From Balaenoptera acutorostrata (lineage: Eukaryota; Chordata; Mammalia; Artiodactyla; Balaenopteridae), in assembly GCF_949987535.1 (NCBI RefSeq), contig NC_080066.1:127638335-127702334 (forward strand): a DNA stretch of 64,000 nt, written 5' to 3'. The notes beneath the pieces were generated by a model. The model did not search any database. It saw only the letters and a program-made list of their open reading frames with translations, and was not told the origin of the DNA. The translations under genes and the position numbers were made by a program. Positions within the stretch are counted from its first letter, which is position 1. Each line of letters begins with the position of its first letter. Positions 34,081-47,271 of this stretch are shown here, piece after piece.

Positions 34081-37000
34081 TATATTTTACTATCTATCAA
34101 GATATTCAAGTAATATTTCTCTATTTCTCTCTCAGTGCCATAGATTACATTAGTACACTTCATGATGTTGAACTATGACTATACTACAGGAATAATTTTA
34201 CTTGGTATAGGACTACTATTTTCTTATTATGGTTGATTCAATTTGCTAGTATTATATTTAGAAATAATGCATATATATTGTATTTATAAATAATGTATGT
34301 ATATGTAACTTTATCCAGCTTTCTTGTTTTATCTTTCCACTTTGCAAGATGACTTTTTGCTTCAGAATCTATTATTGTCTATCTTTTTCCCCTTCAGTGT
34401 AAGAAATAAAATCAGTACCTCCTTGGTACTGATTTATTTTCCATAGTGTAGATTCTGTTTGCCTGTTTCTAATGTCCTCTTTATCCAGCTGTATTATTTA
34501 TGATGTTACATTCTTCTCTGATCTCATCAAGCTCCCCTTTATTTTAGTCTTTTATCCAGTTCCTTCTTTTCTTGGTCCACTGTTGTAACATTCTTATCTT
34601 TATTTGTCTCATAAAGTTCATATTCCAATTTTATTGAAAATATAAAGCATATACTGTACAAATTTGCCTTCCCCTGAACTGTCAGTAATTCTTCTTCAAC
34701 AATATGTGCTTCTTTTACTGTGTGCATGTTAGCCTCTTTTTATACTGTGGAATCTTTATTCGAGCCTGATTTTCTCTCTCTTTTAGTTTCTTCCTCTTTA
34801 TTCATCTTAAATAGTACTTAGTAATCTTGTGGCATTTTTCCCAAAACTACTAATGGGGCTTCTTTTATATGCACAGGATGGGTGTAGATTTTGTTAGCTC
34901 CTCCTCTAAGATCTAAAGCTGGAGGCCAGGTGAATGTGAGGTTTCACTACTAGATAAAGATTTAACAATCTGAGAATAGTGGAAAAGCATTTGTACCTTG
35001 AGCCTTTTAAGAGCTGAACTTTCTGGGGTTTTCCCTCTTTGCTCAGTGAGCCACTATGGCAGGGAGTAGCTTTCTGAATCCATCTTTCTATTTTCTATTT
35101 TGGACACTCAATGGGGCTCAGTTTTTCTTGCTTGCTGGTGTTGGTCTCTTGTGCTTCAGAAAGGCAATTTTGTGTCAGAAGGAAAAATCACCACAGCACA
35201 TATTTCTGTGTGATGTCATTGCATTATACTTTAAAACATTAATCCACAATAGGGAGGGGTCCCAAGGAAATCAAGCCCAAATAAAAATAAATTGCATTAA
35301 ACATTAAATAAAGTGATAATACTTTTTTGAACCTGTTGTCATTGGATTAACAAAGCATTATGTAGCATATACCTTTCAGAAATTATTTGAAGAAATAGCC
35401 TGTGTGGGAATTAAATAGGAAAGGACTGCTTGCCTATTCCATGGCCTACCTCTACTATAGCCTCTAGCTGTATCAGTGGTAACTGATTGAGTTGAGCTGT
35501 AATAATTTCTATTGATTTCTATTTAAACTGTATTGCTTTTTCAGAAAGGAAAGTATCAGTTATCTTTTTATTTTTATTTTATTTTTTGTATTTCTTAAAT
35601 GTATCACCTTAGCTTCTTAACCTAGTAGAAGTCCTTCAATAGCTTGCATGTAAAAAAACGAAGCCTGCTCCCTCTAAGCTACCAATGCAGTTCAAGTTGT
35701 TTCATACATTAAAAAATTATCAATGGATACTTCAGTAAATGTGAGGTGCTAATGTAAATAGATGGCAGTGAATGAATTACCATTTCATATGGAAGTCTTA
35801 TTTCTCTTGGGTAGCATGGCCTGTTATTTTGATTAAAGTGACAGGAATCAATCCTGTCATCAAATTAATACATGGAAATTTCTTTTAAATGTTAATAAAA
35901 TGATTATACACTTTTTAGACTTATTCATTTTAATTAGGCTAACAGCAGTGTTTACTGTATGTCTTTCAGAATTTACTTAAAGTAATAAATACATACCTTT
36001 GAAATAAAACACATATTAATATATATGAGTTACCATTACTATATCAATAATGATAGATTATTATATCTATATTGACTGTATTTTATCTCAGAGAATATGC
36101 TTTGCTGTGATCATGTTTACTTTTTCTTAAATAACATTTTCTTTTTACAGATATAATATAATTTCAAACTTGAATTATTACTATTTATATTTATTGAATG
36201 TGTACTATGTGAAAAATATTTTTCTTAGGTCTAAAGAGGCCAGGTCTAAATTATCCCAGATTTTGAGTTAGTTTTTGAATAGATTATATAGCTAGATTTT
36301 ACTTAAAAAGGCAAGTATTACTTGTTTTATAACAAAAAGACACTAGAAATATAACTGATTGAAATAAGTTCAAATATATTATAATTTAAATGTCTTATTC
36401 TTATGTACATAATATTAATTATATTCCATTTTCCAAATCAATGAATACAAATTATTGATTCACTGGTCTATTTTAGAGCTGATGACAAAAATGCTATTAA
36501 CAGACAAATGATTTTGGAACTTTTTTTATAGCATGTTTCCAGCTTTTAAGTTATAAAAGAGAATTAAGTACCAAAACTTACTTAAACTTATGTCTAGGTC
36601 ATCTTGGTCAACAAAATTAGAACTTGCAAAACAGAATAAAGCTATTCAAGAGAAGTTAGATTCAGCAAAGCTGATTCAACCCATTATTATAGTATTACAG
36701 TAAGAAAATTCCAAAGTGAATATGATGGATTGTGTTAATACCCTTTAAAAGTAACTTTAAATCCTCAGAGACAGTGTGTTTATGCTTTGGTAAGCACCAG
36801 ATACCAAAAGGTATGAATTTAATCATCCCCAAGGATTTTCAAATGTTATGTAGTGCCATGACACAAGTTTGAAGTTGGTAAGCAAAACTTAACTATCTTT
36901 TTCTTCTGGGTTTCCTAATTCTTATCTTTCGGTCACCAGTCTTTAAGAGTTAGGTGCCAGAGTTAGAGATAACTTTGTTCATCTCATGCTTAGGGATTAC

Positions 37001-37779
37001 AGTCAGAAAGGCTAAATGAACTAAATGCTGTATTATCTCATGAGCAGTGACCTAAGTTTTGGGGTTATTCATGGCATTATTCAATAACACAATTGTTATT
37101 TTAATATTATTTCGTATAAGTTGCAGTATAAAATATAATTTGCTGAAATATTATTTATAATTACTGTTACCAAGTTCTCTTCTTTCATTAAGTCCTTAGC
37201 ATAAACTTACTTTTAATTATTTTACTATAAATATGTGTTTTATATGTTTTAGATAAATAATTTAAATATATGTCCTAAAATGTGTATACTTTTCTTTTTA
37301 ATAGACACTTGAAATTACCAAGTTCATATAAATTAATCTGTAATTTGCTTTACTCCAAAGCCTGGGGAATCACTTGAATATAAATCACATTTTTATTCTA
37401 ATCAGTAATACAGACTCATTAATTTGAGTTTCAAGATGTGCCAAAATCACCTAGCTCCAGGGAAGAGCCATGTCTATTGATAGGTAATTGGTAACATCAT
37501 TTGTATTATACACACAGACAAAATGGGAAATTATAAAATCATTCTTTTCTGCTTGAATAGAAACAGCTACATGCATTCATTGTTATTATTTTCTAAAATA
37601 TATAATTGCAATGATATCTTAAATAAAAAGTGTCTGTTCACTTTCTCCAGTCATTACCATGCCTTCTTGTATCCAGCTGAATCTCTACATTAGTGTCCAA
37701 TAAATTTACTAAAACATAGCTTTCATCAGGCTTTCTATTTCTCTGATATATGCAGAGACCTTATATAGATCTTGTCATT

Positions 37780-38355
37780 ATATGGTTCTAAAGTCGAGCA
37801 GGACCCTGTGGGGCCCTCCCAGGTACAAATCCTTTCCAAGCCCTCCATTTCTTGTTTATAGGAACAAGGCTTCAGTTTCCTAGACCTTTCAGGACTACCA
37901 AAGGGCAAATTCAAACAGGTGCTAACCAGAAAAGTGAAGGAATGCAGAAACAAAGGAGAAACAGTCAAGAAACAATAGTGCAATGATGGGGCAGGGTCCT
38001 GGTTCCTCCTGAAGAAGTATACATAACAACATCTTCGAATTCTTCTGCAAGAACTAAGGCCCCCACCTAGGTGGAGGATGGTAACATATGGCTGAGCACA
38101 AGATTCCTGGAGCACTGCCCTGTTACCTCAGCACCAACCAATCAGAAGAAAGTCTTATACCCTGCATCCCTTACCCCAAATTTTGCCTATAAAAATGCTT
38201 CCCTGAAAACCATCAGGGAGTTTGGGCTTTGTAGCTTGACCTGTGTATTCTCCTTGCTTGGCTTTTGCAATAAACCTTTCCCTGATACAAACTCTGACAC
38301 TTGGGTTTGTTTGGCCTCACTGTGCATAAGGCACACTAACTTGCATTCAGCAACA
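37780..38355 (+). mobile_element. ERV class I-like solo LTR
   Basis: Plus-orientation LTR with a compact promoter and end signals: CCAAT at 38138-38142, TATAAAA at 38188-38194 and AATAAA at 38269-38274. The end gtttggcctcactgtgcata followed by gcattcagcaaca is typical of class I endogenous retroviral LTRs. No gag, pol or env sequence flanks it, so it is probably a solo LTR left by recombination. It is antisense to MDGA2. The left boundary and subfamily are uncertain. Frames inside it (37735-38115 and 38071-38427) are chance. Confidence 0.7.
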
Positions 38356-38887
38356 CTTACCTCTTTTAGAGGATGGTTTACATTTCTTTTCTTCCTTAGA
38401 AACTTTATTTTAACTCTGCTGTTCTAGGTGTTCTCTCCTTGTTCACCCATGGCATGGGCCTGTCATGCATTTTTGGTGTATATTACTTTTTGGCTTTTAT
38501 TCAGTAATTTATTACCCTAAATAAATGATAAACTATTTGATGGATAAGAACCTTTTATCCCAATTCTCTTTTATCCTTTATAGTTCCCTAAACACCACTA
38601 GGCACATAGCATGTGCAATTCATCCTATTGAACAGAAATGAGTGAATCTAAGACCTAAGGGTAAAAGTACTCATCATAATAAACCTACACTTCCAATGAA
38701 GTTAGTTTAAAAAGGTTGGTACACTGGATGAGAAACAAAAGCATTTAACTTATTTGCTTACCATTAATTTGATTGATGAATAATACTGTTTATTAATTAC
38801 ACTGAAAACGAGATGTATATTTGAAACACGAGACTTTCTCAGTCACATTATTAATTTTGTTTAAGCATCCTAGCTTCTACTATACAT

Positions 38888-39440
38888 TGTCTGAGGGAAT
38901 GTAGGGGATCAGAATTTGCCACCCTAAAATATGTCTCTTTGGCATATTAATTGTTTTAAGCTTGTTATTTTCTGAGAAAGAGCAGAAGTGGGAAAGACTC
39001 TAAAAACCAAGTAGGAGTTGCCCCTTTGTAAGAAACATGTACATTTATAAGGGAAATCTCCATTTGTAAGTGTGTCTCCCTCTTATACCTGGACACATGT
39101 ATACATGAGGACAACCAGGTCTCTTGAAACTCTTATCAATAGAGAAGGCAATGACTTAAATCTGTATCACAATCACCCGGTTACTGCGCTTTTCCTGGTA
39201 ACCTCCCATAGCTGACTCTCCCCCCACCCTCAACATCCTCTTTTATCTTTAGCTGAGGAGGGTATTCAAGGTGAGGACTTTGGCCATTTTGATGAGTTAC
39301 TCAGTTTTTCTGGGTCTCTCCCATGTATACATGTTACTAAACTTTGTTTGATTTTCTCCTGTTAATTTATCTCACGTCAATTTAATTCTTAGACCAGCCA
39401 GAACCCAGAAAAGTAGAGGAAAACTTCTTCCTCCTCAACA
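38888..39440 (+). mobile_element. ERVL-like solo LTR
   Basis: About 553 bp starting tgtctgagg and ending cctcctcaaca, the TG...CA form of an LTR. Internal text includes gaatttgccaccctaaaata, tgtctctttggcatatta, aagagcagaagtgggaaaga and a 3' part with ttatctcacgtcaatttaat and agaccagccagaacccagaa. I read it as an MLT2-like ERVL LTR. No internal viral sequence is attached, and a clear 5-bp target duplication was not found. Confidence 0.55.
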
Positions 39441-40540
39441 GGACCAACATCAATGAATAATTAAATAGGAAGAAAATAAACTTAGGGATAGTTGGTGGTT
39501 CAAAACCAGAGACTTAAAAGGTAAATGTACTACATATTACATATGGTCTTATTAGAGAGTCTGTGACAAGGATCTGTAATAATATTTTGATTATAAGTGG
39601 TAATAAATCATGGTTAAAGTCTACCACCCCCTTAAAAAAATACATCTTAATTTAACAAAGCAGTTTACTGAATGAATGTCTTCTTTCTATTGCATTGTTT
39701 TCACACTGATGACATTGGCATTATCAGTATTAACGACAAACAAGACTTCACTGAAAGCATTATATAATTCTTAACAGAAAGAGTGGCTTAATATCAATCA
39801 TTAACAAACAGCCCACTGTCGGTAGCTATCCTCTAACATTTAAATGTAGAATACTAAATAACCTTATCTATTCTCTCAGCCACCAGGGAATTGTCTTTTT
39901 CAAGGACCTTAATTCCGAGAAATTATCAAGATTTAAGTATCTGAAAATTACATATTTATTTTGCTGAGATTCTTCTACAGTCAATGTTATTAAGACTCTA
40001 AAATAATGGCACCTTAATATTTTTTTTCAGGCTCAAATCGACCCTCACGTGGTATTTAATGCCAAGGGGAAAAAATATATGAGTAGATTTTCTGTTTTAC
40101 AAATATATCTGAGATATAAGCAAAAATGTTGATTTAAAAAAATACTAATCAGAAGAAATATGATCTTTGACTAAAATAAGAATAAAAATCAGACTCCTAA
40201 AATCATGCAAAAGATTGTCACCTTTACTTTCTCTGCACTTTGTATAAAAACATTTAAGTCCCCTTTTAAAAATCTTTGAATGTCAGCACTGAGAAAGCTT
40301 TAATCCAGCTCTTGCTAAAGGATAACCTGAGATATCTTATGAAGAGAAACTTAATTGAGGTTAATTTCAGATTCATTAAATTTTATTTCTACATTTTGTT
40401 AGATCATCATAAGGTAACATATCTGGATCATAATATTTCAGCTGAAAACCCAAATTTTATTCTTTAATGTATTATGGCCTTTCAGTATATACAATTTTTA
40501 TTTGTACATGTTTTATGTTTTTTCTAAAAATACTACACGA

Positions 40541-40591
40541 AGATATTGCTAAGAGTATAGCAATATCTATATAGTATAGCAATATCTATAT
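40541..40591. repeat. Short tandem and inverted repeat
   Basis: A 19-bp unit (agtatagcaatatctatat) is repeated head to tail at 40554-40572 and 40573-40591. Upstream agatattgct (40541-40550) pairs with agcaatatct (40559-40568) as an inverted repeat. No function is evident. Confidence 0.9.
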
Positions 40592-42484
40592 TGCTTATAG
40601 ATACTGAGTACTTTTACAAAATACTAAGTACTTTCATAAAGATAAATTTCCCTTTAATTAATTAAGAAATATGTGACACTTTTGTTTTCCTCTACACTTT
40701 AGCTGCCAGATAACTTAAATTCAAATTCAAGTTAAGTCAGTGATTAACTTCTATTTTTTTTCCAACCTATCCTATAAGGTCTTGGTGAAACTACCTTCTG
40801 GTTTCAATCTAAACTCATACTTTCATTTCCCTCATGTTGTCATTCTTCTAGCACACTCAGAAGCTAAAGTATCTATTTTTGGATGATTTTTAAAAAATCT
40901 ATTGAGCATTTGTTTTTTCCAGAGGATCAAATATAAATAAATCATGCTATTGCTCTCAAGGAGCTTACAGTCTAACCGGGGTCAGGGTGACAAACATTAT
41001 GACAAAGATGTGCACCAGGTGTTATGAGAACAGAAGGAGCAGGAAGGATGGGGAGGAATTTTAGCAGATGTCTTTGAGTTGGATTTTGAAGGAAGAATAT
41101 GAGTAACCTAGATGATTAAAGAGGAGAAAAAGTACTACTTCTACCATATGTTTTAAAAAAATATTCATTTACTTAATAAATATTTATGGAGTGGTCAAAT
41201 AAACATTTACATTTGCAGGGTACCATGTGATGGGAAGAATCATTGTTTCTGCTCTTCCCAAGCATACAGTTCAAGCAGGACAAAAAACAGAGTCTGTAAA
41301 GAAGCCCAGATACAACACAGATTGATTCGGAGAACTTCAGGTATAACTGGAATAAACCATGGAGCTGCCCCAAGGAGATGTCAGAAAAGCATGTATCCTT
41401 GAGGCCCTAACATTACTAGTTTTAGAGAATGATCTTTATCCCCAGAAACTAGGGTCAAAGAGACAGCAAGGAAGGCAGTTAGCAGACTAATTCAGTACAA
41501 TACACAAGAAGGGATGGAGAGTCGAACTGAGCATTATATCCTAAAATACATTTCAAAACGCTGAGAATTGATGTCCTGATCTCCAACCTCTCCAACTCTC
41601 TCTATATCCCTGATCAGTATCGATTTCCTTTTACCACTTTCCTAAAATGGTTTACTCTTTGAAAATGAAACCTGTGCATTTATTTTAAAGAGAAAATAGA
41701 AACTGTTCGGAAGACGAATTTCACATCTGCTTGCTGTTCTTGCATCTAAGAATGAATCAGAAGTCACATTCTTAATTGTTTTCATCCCATCTCAGTAGAA
41801 GAGACATTAGTATCCTCTTCAAGGCTAACCCTCCACCAGACCTCTAAATTCTCATCTCTTCAAGAAACTTGCTTCCCTCTGATTTGTGTATCTCTAAACT
41901 TACCCTTTCTTTTAACTCTTTTTTCTCTTGTTTAAGTCCTTCTACAATCCCACGTCTCTCTACTTTATCACTTCTTCCTCACCCTCAAGATTCATGAGAA
42001 TAGATGTCATTAATGAACTCCTTTTCCTTGCTTCCCATTTGTTCCACAGTGAAATTAGCTTTCTAGAGGCACAACTGTATTTGAACCATTGTTATCAAGT
42101 TCAATGAATGTATTCATAAGTGTCTTTTGTATTTTTATATTTAATTTCCTGGTATGTTATGATGCTTATATTTCACATTCTCATTTCTAGAAATAAATGA
42201 AGTACATATTTTACTGATTTTTAATAAGCTCTTGTCATATCCAGTGACCTCATATGAGGTTCAATTTCTTTGTAAGAAAATTAGAAATTTAGCTGATTAA
42301 TCAATCAAAATGCCTACTAGTGGTCATAGGATTGCTGAAATAGTCTTATATTATTGTCAATAGCCAGATCATGTACATTGTATTATATCATGTACATATA
42401 AATCAACAGTTAAAGGGTGACACATTAGAGCTCTCATTTATTTTTTCTTAAATCAATTTTGATGAAAACTTAACAAGAAACTGT

Positions 42485-43070
42485 ACCACTGTGGCAGATA
42501 ACCTCTAAGATGCTACCCAATGATTTCAACCTCCTAGGATTAACACTCTTGTGTCATTTCCTCCCCCGAATGTGAGTTGGAACGATCAATCAGTTATAAT
42601 AAATAGAATAAGTTATGGGATACCACTTCAGTGATCAGGTTATTAAAAAGTCTTGGGCATGTATTTGCTCTCTCTTCATAGATCGCTTGCTCTGGAGGAG
42701 GCCTGCTGCCATGAGACAGTCCTATAGAGACATCACATGGCAAAAAACTGAGAAAAGCCTCTGGTCGACAGCCAGCAAGAAATCAATATCCTTAGTCCAA
42801 CACCTGTGAGGGAGTGAGACCTGCCAAAAACCTAGTGAGTGGGCTTAGAAGGGTATCGTCCCCAAATGAGGTCTTCAAATTAGACTGCAGTCCTACCTGA
42901 CAGCTTATCTGCAAACTCATGAGAGACCTAGAGCTACAGACACTCAAGATAAGCCATATCCATACTCCTGACCCACAGAAAATGTGAGATCATAAATGAT
43001 TGTGTTTTAAGGTACAAAATGTGGGAGAAATTTATCATGCAGCAATAGATAAGTAATATAACATATCTAA
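42485..43070 (+). mobile_element. MaLR (MLT1/MST-like) LTR
   Basis: Plus-orientation LTR with landmarks ctgtggcagataacctctaa, aacactcttgtgtcatttcc, gggataccacttcagtgatc and aggcctgctgccatgagaca. Its end region has ctgacccacagaaaatgtga, gataagtaatata and gcagcaatag. It is clearly a MaLR-type LTR end; the exact subfamily is not set. It is diverged, with no internal retroviral sequence beside it. Confidence 0.7.
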
Positions 43071-44309
43071 CTTTATTTCAAAGAGGAAACTCTTTTCTAA
43101 ATAATGAATAACTGATCACCCTTTTTTGTATTATTAAAAAAATTGTGACTCTTCTCAGTGATATATTGTCCGTTAGTCCCAGTTAAAAGAGCAATGATTA
43201 TTTATGGTTGATCAAGAAGTAATAACTGCAAGTAGGCTATTAGAAATCCAGGACAAATCATTTTTGAATCTGGATTTCCAAAAGAAGGAATAAAACTAAG
43301 ACTGTAATTTGTAAAAACCAGTGACTATAAATGCACCCCAGTTTAACAGATGAATGAGTGTCTTAGAATAATATTTGCAAAGAGGAAGGGTTTTAGATAC
43401 AGGCAGCATCTCTCTAATGAGGTAGTTCACCTAGCCATCACTGATTAGTCATGTCTGGAACAGATATTTTTGCCTAGATTTTAGTAAGCAGCATGATTGT
43501 GTCCTGCTGAGAGGGAACCCAAGTGACAGACCTAATACCTGCAACCTTCAACCATCTGAGGAAGCAGAGAAATGGCACAGGTACCAAAGTGGTAAATGTT
43601 TGAGAACATGGAAGAAATGGAGAACTGCCTTCTCTTTGAAATAAGCAGAACAAAACTAGCAGAACAAGCAGGCATTCACTGACAATAAAGAGCATAAGAA
43701 TGACAACTGTGAAGTTAAAAGTATATTGAAATTATCTTGGGATTCAGCCTAAATATGCAGAAAGTTTGAGAGGGAGCTCTAAGGTAGCCAGCCTCAAAAA
43801 TAAGGTAAATACATAGTTTACTCATTAAAGTAATTCAAAATATTGATCTTGAAATTATTTACTTAAAAACCATTTTAAATATGCCTGTTCCAAGGTAAAT
43901 CGGGAGAAAAAAACGTCCATGAAATATATTCGAAATAGAGAGTAAGTAAAATCATACCTCATCAACTAAAGGGAAGAATTAGAGTTGAGCTAATTCTATC
44001 TTTGTAATGAGAGTAATCTCACAATAAGTAAGATGGTTTGGTAATTGTGTGGAGATTTATTTCCTTCATAGTTTAGGCCGTAGTGAACCCATGACTATTC
44101 TCATAGTTTTCTAATTGCTTTTCCAGTCTATATTCTGTTTCTCAATAATTTTACCCACACTTATAAGATTTATTTTTCCAAATCATAGATCTCACTATGC
44201 TTGCTGTCTGCACAAAATCTGTAATAACTCCGCCCTGACTACTAAATAGCTAAGCTTTCACAACATTGCAAAGGTCTCCCTGAAGAGTGGCGAAGCAGGC
44301 AAACTATGT

Positions 44310-44760
44310 GTCCAGCTTCCCAGATTAGTATTTTGGCTTCACTACTTATCAGTTATGATATGATGGGCACGGTAATTAAAATTCCCTACATTTTAGTTTC
44401 CTTATCTATAAAAAACAGGATAACAATTTTAATGAGTGCAAATGTTTACTGTGAACATTAAGAGAAATAATCCATCACGTGTTAGGAATAGTGTCCTGGT
44501 CCATTATGAGTACTTCATAAATATTAGCTATTACTTTATTATTGCTAATATTGCTGCTCTTTGAAATTCAAAGTAACCTAAGATTATGAGTGTCTACCAT
44601 CTGATAGAAGAGTTTATATATGTTATCTCATTTAACTTGAACTAAATAGGAATTATTATTCCTATTTTACAGATGAGGAGACCAAGATCCAGACATTTTA
44701 AATGACTTCTGTAAATTCTTACAGCGACTGACTGCTACAACCAAATTCCCACCCAGGTTT
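44310..44760 (+). repeat. Two adjacent MIR SINEs
   Basis: The first (about 44310-44560) has cactacttatcagttatgat, ttttagtttccttatctata and the terminal tattagctattactttatta. The second (about 44590-44760) has tatatgttatctcatttaac, attattcctattttacagat, gaggagaccaag and a cacccaggtttcctaac end. Both are in plus orientation. Confidence 0.7.
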
Positions 44761-44869
44761 CCTAACTTCATGTTGAGGGCATTTTTTACTGCATAAGAGT
44801 TTTCCTTTCTGGGCTTGTCACCTACTGCTCCACTGTGAAGAATACCGGTAATAATGTTGGCTATGAATC

Positions 44870-45010
44870 TGAACACCAGCATAACCAGTTACTTGTAATT
44901 CATACAAACTCACTGAGGTTCAGTTTTCTCAACTGTGAAAGATGGATAATGATGCTCATTTTTATAAATTTATTAAAAGGATTACTTCACTTAAATAAGT
45001 CTAGTAGCTG
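44870..45010 (+). repeat. Probable MIR fragment
   Basis: Contains ctcactgaggttcagttttc, tcaactgtgaaagatggata and atgatgctcatttttataaa, in the order of a MIR core. It is highly diverged, so the call is tentative. Confidence 0.45.
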
Positions 45011-46271
45011 GTGTATATCATGTGCACAATTTTGTTACTTTATATGAAAATATTTACATTTTTAGTTTTGTTAAATTTATCTTAAGACAATGTTATCCTC
45101 ACATCTTGCATTTTACTTCCCCATTACCAGTGCTTTAATCTTCCTTATGCTTATCTCTGTCTATTGAAAATGTACACTTCTTTCATAGAGAAACATTTCC
45201 CTTTGTCCCAAAGCATTCCCTTATCCTCCAAATAGACAGAGATCCACAATCCCTTGCCAACCTCGGTGGAGCTAGATATGCTTCACCATTCAGAATTTTG
45301 TCTTATTTTAGAAAGCTAAAAGAGTGTATGTCTTGTATATTATGTGACATCCCCAGGAAAGAACTGAAACAGAATCCCATAATTAAACATAGTAATATTT
45401 TTGCTGTAAATAGTACATATGTTCACACTCATTTGGATAAATAAAGACTATACATATGTTCATATCACTTCAGGCCAGATATTCTAACACATGTAGATCA
45501 GGTTAGCATGTGTTGGCAGATAATTACGTTTAAAACAATTTTGTGTTCAGTTGTTTTGATTTTAGAATTGTACATCAAGAATATTAGATCTGTATGAATT
45601 CCTTCCATCCCCCGCCCTTACCAGGTTTGTTAGGTTCATTCTCAAGGTTATGTGGTATTCTGTCTAGCATGATTGCGTATTTACTCATCTTAGCCTTTGT
45701 TACTCTTAAGGTCTCTAAGAGCAGGGAGTGTGTCTTCACATATTAAACATACAAACATATTTGTATGTTTTTCAGGATCAAGGATGTTCTTAAATCCTAC
45801 TCGGTGTGTTAGGCATACTTTATAAACAAGAAACTATCACCAATATTCCAAAAGTGTAGATAGTGCTAAAAGCACTTGTCTTCCAAGTATGGCAATGCTT
45901 CTTTTCACGGTCATTAATATACACTGAGTCGTTATTCAAGCAAATTTCTTTGGAAAGTAACAGAGTAAATTATACCGGTATTAATTCCCAAGAAGATCTC
46001 ATAAAGAACTTAACCTATTGATGGTCTGCCTGAATTAGGATTCTAGAGGAGGTAGGTAATGCACCCAAATTTTGAATTTTAATATAAATTTGGGAAATTA
46101 GGACATGATGGGGGAACATTCTTAGCATCTTATTTTGCAATTTGCCAGTAAGCCGTTTAAAAGTCAATGATGAGTCTACCCACCACCAGAGCCTCACATC
46201 AAGCCTCTTAGATAGCCTCAACCACCAGAGGGCAGACAACAGAAGCAAGAAAAACTACAATCCTGCAGCCT

Positions 46272-47213
46272 GTGGACCAAAAACCACAGTTACAGAAAGA
46301 CAGAGAAGATGAAAAGGCAGAGGCTTTGTACCAGATGAAGGAACAAGAAAAAACCCCAGAAAAACAACTAAATGAAGTGGAGATAGGCAACCTTCCAGAA
46401 AAAGAATTCAGAATAATGATAGTGAAGATGATCCAGGACATCGGGATAAGAATGGAGGCAAAGATTGAGAAGATGCAAGAAATGATTAACAAAGACCTAG
46501 AAGAATTAAAGAACAAACAAACAGAGATGACCAATACAATAACTGAAATGAAAACTACACTAGAAGGAATCAATAGCAGAATAACTGAGGCAGAAGAACG
46601 GATAAGTGACCTGGAAGACAGAATGGTGGAATTCACTGCTGCGGAACAGACTAAAGAAAAAAGAATGAAAAGAAATGAAGACAGCCTAAGAGACCTCTGG
46701 GACAACATTAAACGCAACAACATTCGCATTATAGGGGTCCCAGAAGGAGAAGAGAGAGAGAAAGGACCAGAGAAAATATTTGAAGAGATTATAGTCGAAA
46801 ACTTCCCTAACATGGGAAAGGAAATAGCCACCCAAGTCCAGGAAGCGCAGAGAGTCCCATACAGAATAAACCCAAGGAGAAACACGCCGAGACACATAGT
46901 AATCAAAGTGGCAAAAATTAAAGACAAAGAAAAATTACTGAAAGCAGCAAGGGAAAAACGACAAATAACATACAAGGGAACTCCCATAAGGTTTACAGCT
47001 GATTTCTCAGCAGAAACTCTGCAAGCCAGAAGGGAGTGGCATGATATACTTAAAGTGATGAAAGGGAAGAACCTACAACCAAGATTACTCTACCCAGCAA
47101 GGATCTCATTTAGATTTGATGGAGAAATCAAAAGCTTTACAGACAAGCAAAAGCTAAGAGAATTCAGCACCACCAAACCAGCTCTACAACAAATGCTAAA
47201 GGAACTTCTCTAA
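46272..47213 (+). CDS. L1 ORF1 protein, open frame
   Basis: Open for 313 codons. The frame opens at a GTG codon and the first in-frame ATG is at 46335, giving 292 residues. It encodes the L1 RNA-binding chaperone: an N-terminal coiled-coil-like part rich in Glu, Lys and Met with heptad spacing (roughly residues 45-125), a central RRM-like region with Ile-Arg-Ile-Ile-Gly-Val-Pro-Glu-Gly, and a C-terminal domain with Arg-Ile-Ser-Phe-Arg. ORF1p forms trimers that coat L1 RNA in cytoplasmic particles. It is followed 58 nt later by ORF2. Lacking a proper 5' UTR promoter, the copy is unlikely to be expressed as an L1 unit. Confidence 0.88.
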   Translation: MDQKPQLQKDREDEKAEALYQMKEQEKTPEKQLNEVEIGNLPEKEFRIMIVKMIQDIGIRMEAKIEKMQEMINKDLEELKNKQTEMTNTITEMKTTLEGINSRITEAEERISDLEDRMVEFTAAEQTKEKRMKRNEDSLRDLWDNIKRNNIRIIGVPEGEEREKGPEKIFEEIIVENFPNMGKEIATQVQEAQRVPYRINPRRNTPRHIVIKVAKIKDKEKLLKAAREKRQITYKGTPIRFTADFSAETLQARREWHDILKVMKGKNLQPRLLYPARISFRFDGEIKSFTDKQKLREFSTTKPALQQMLKELL

Positions 47214-47271
47214 GTGGGAAACACAAGAGAAGAAAAGGACCTACAAAAACAAACCCAAAACAATTAAGAAA

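Noticed and set aside
37735..38427. 126- and 118-codon frames on opposite strands
   Set aside because: Both fall in a solo LTR and overlap each other; neither matches a retroviral or host protein.
46208..46987. 259-codon minus-strand frame
   Set aside because: It is the antisense shadow of the L1 ORF1 at 46272-47213; its Ser/Leu/Phe-rich composition is the complement of Glu/Lys-rich coding sequence.
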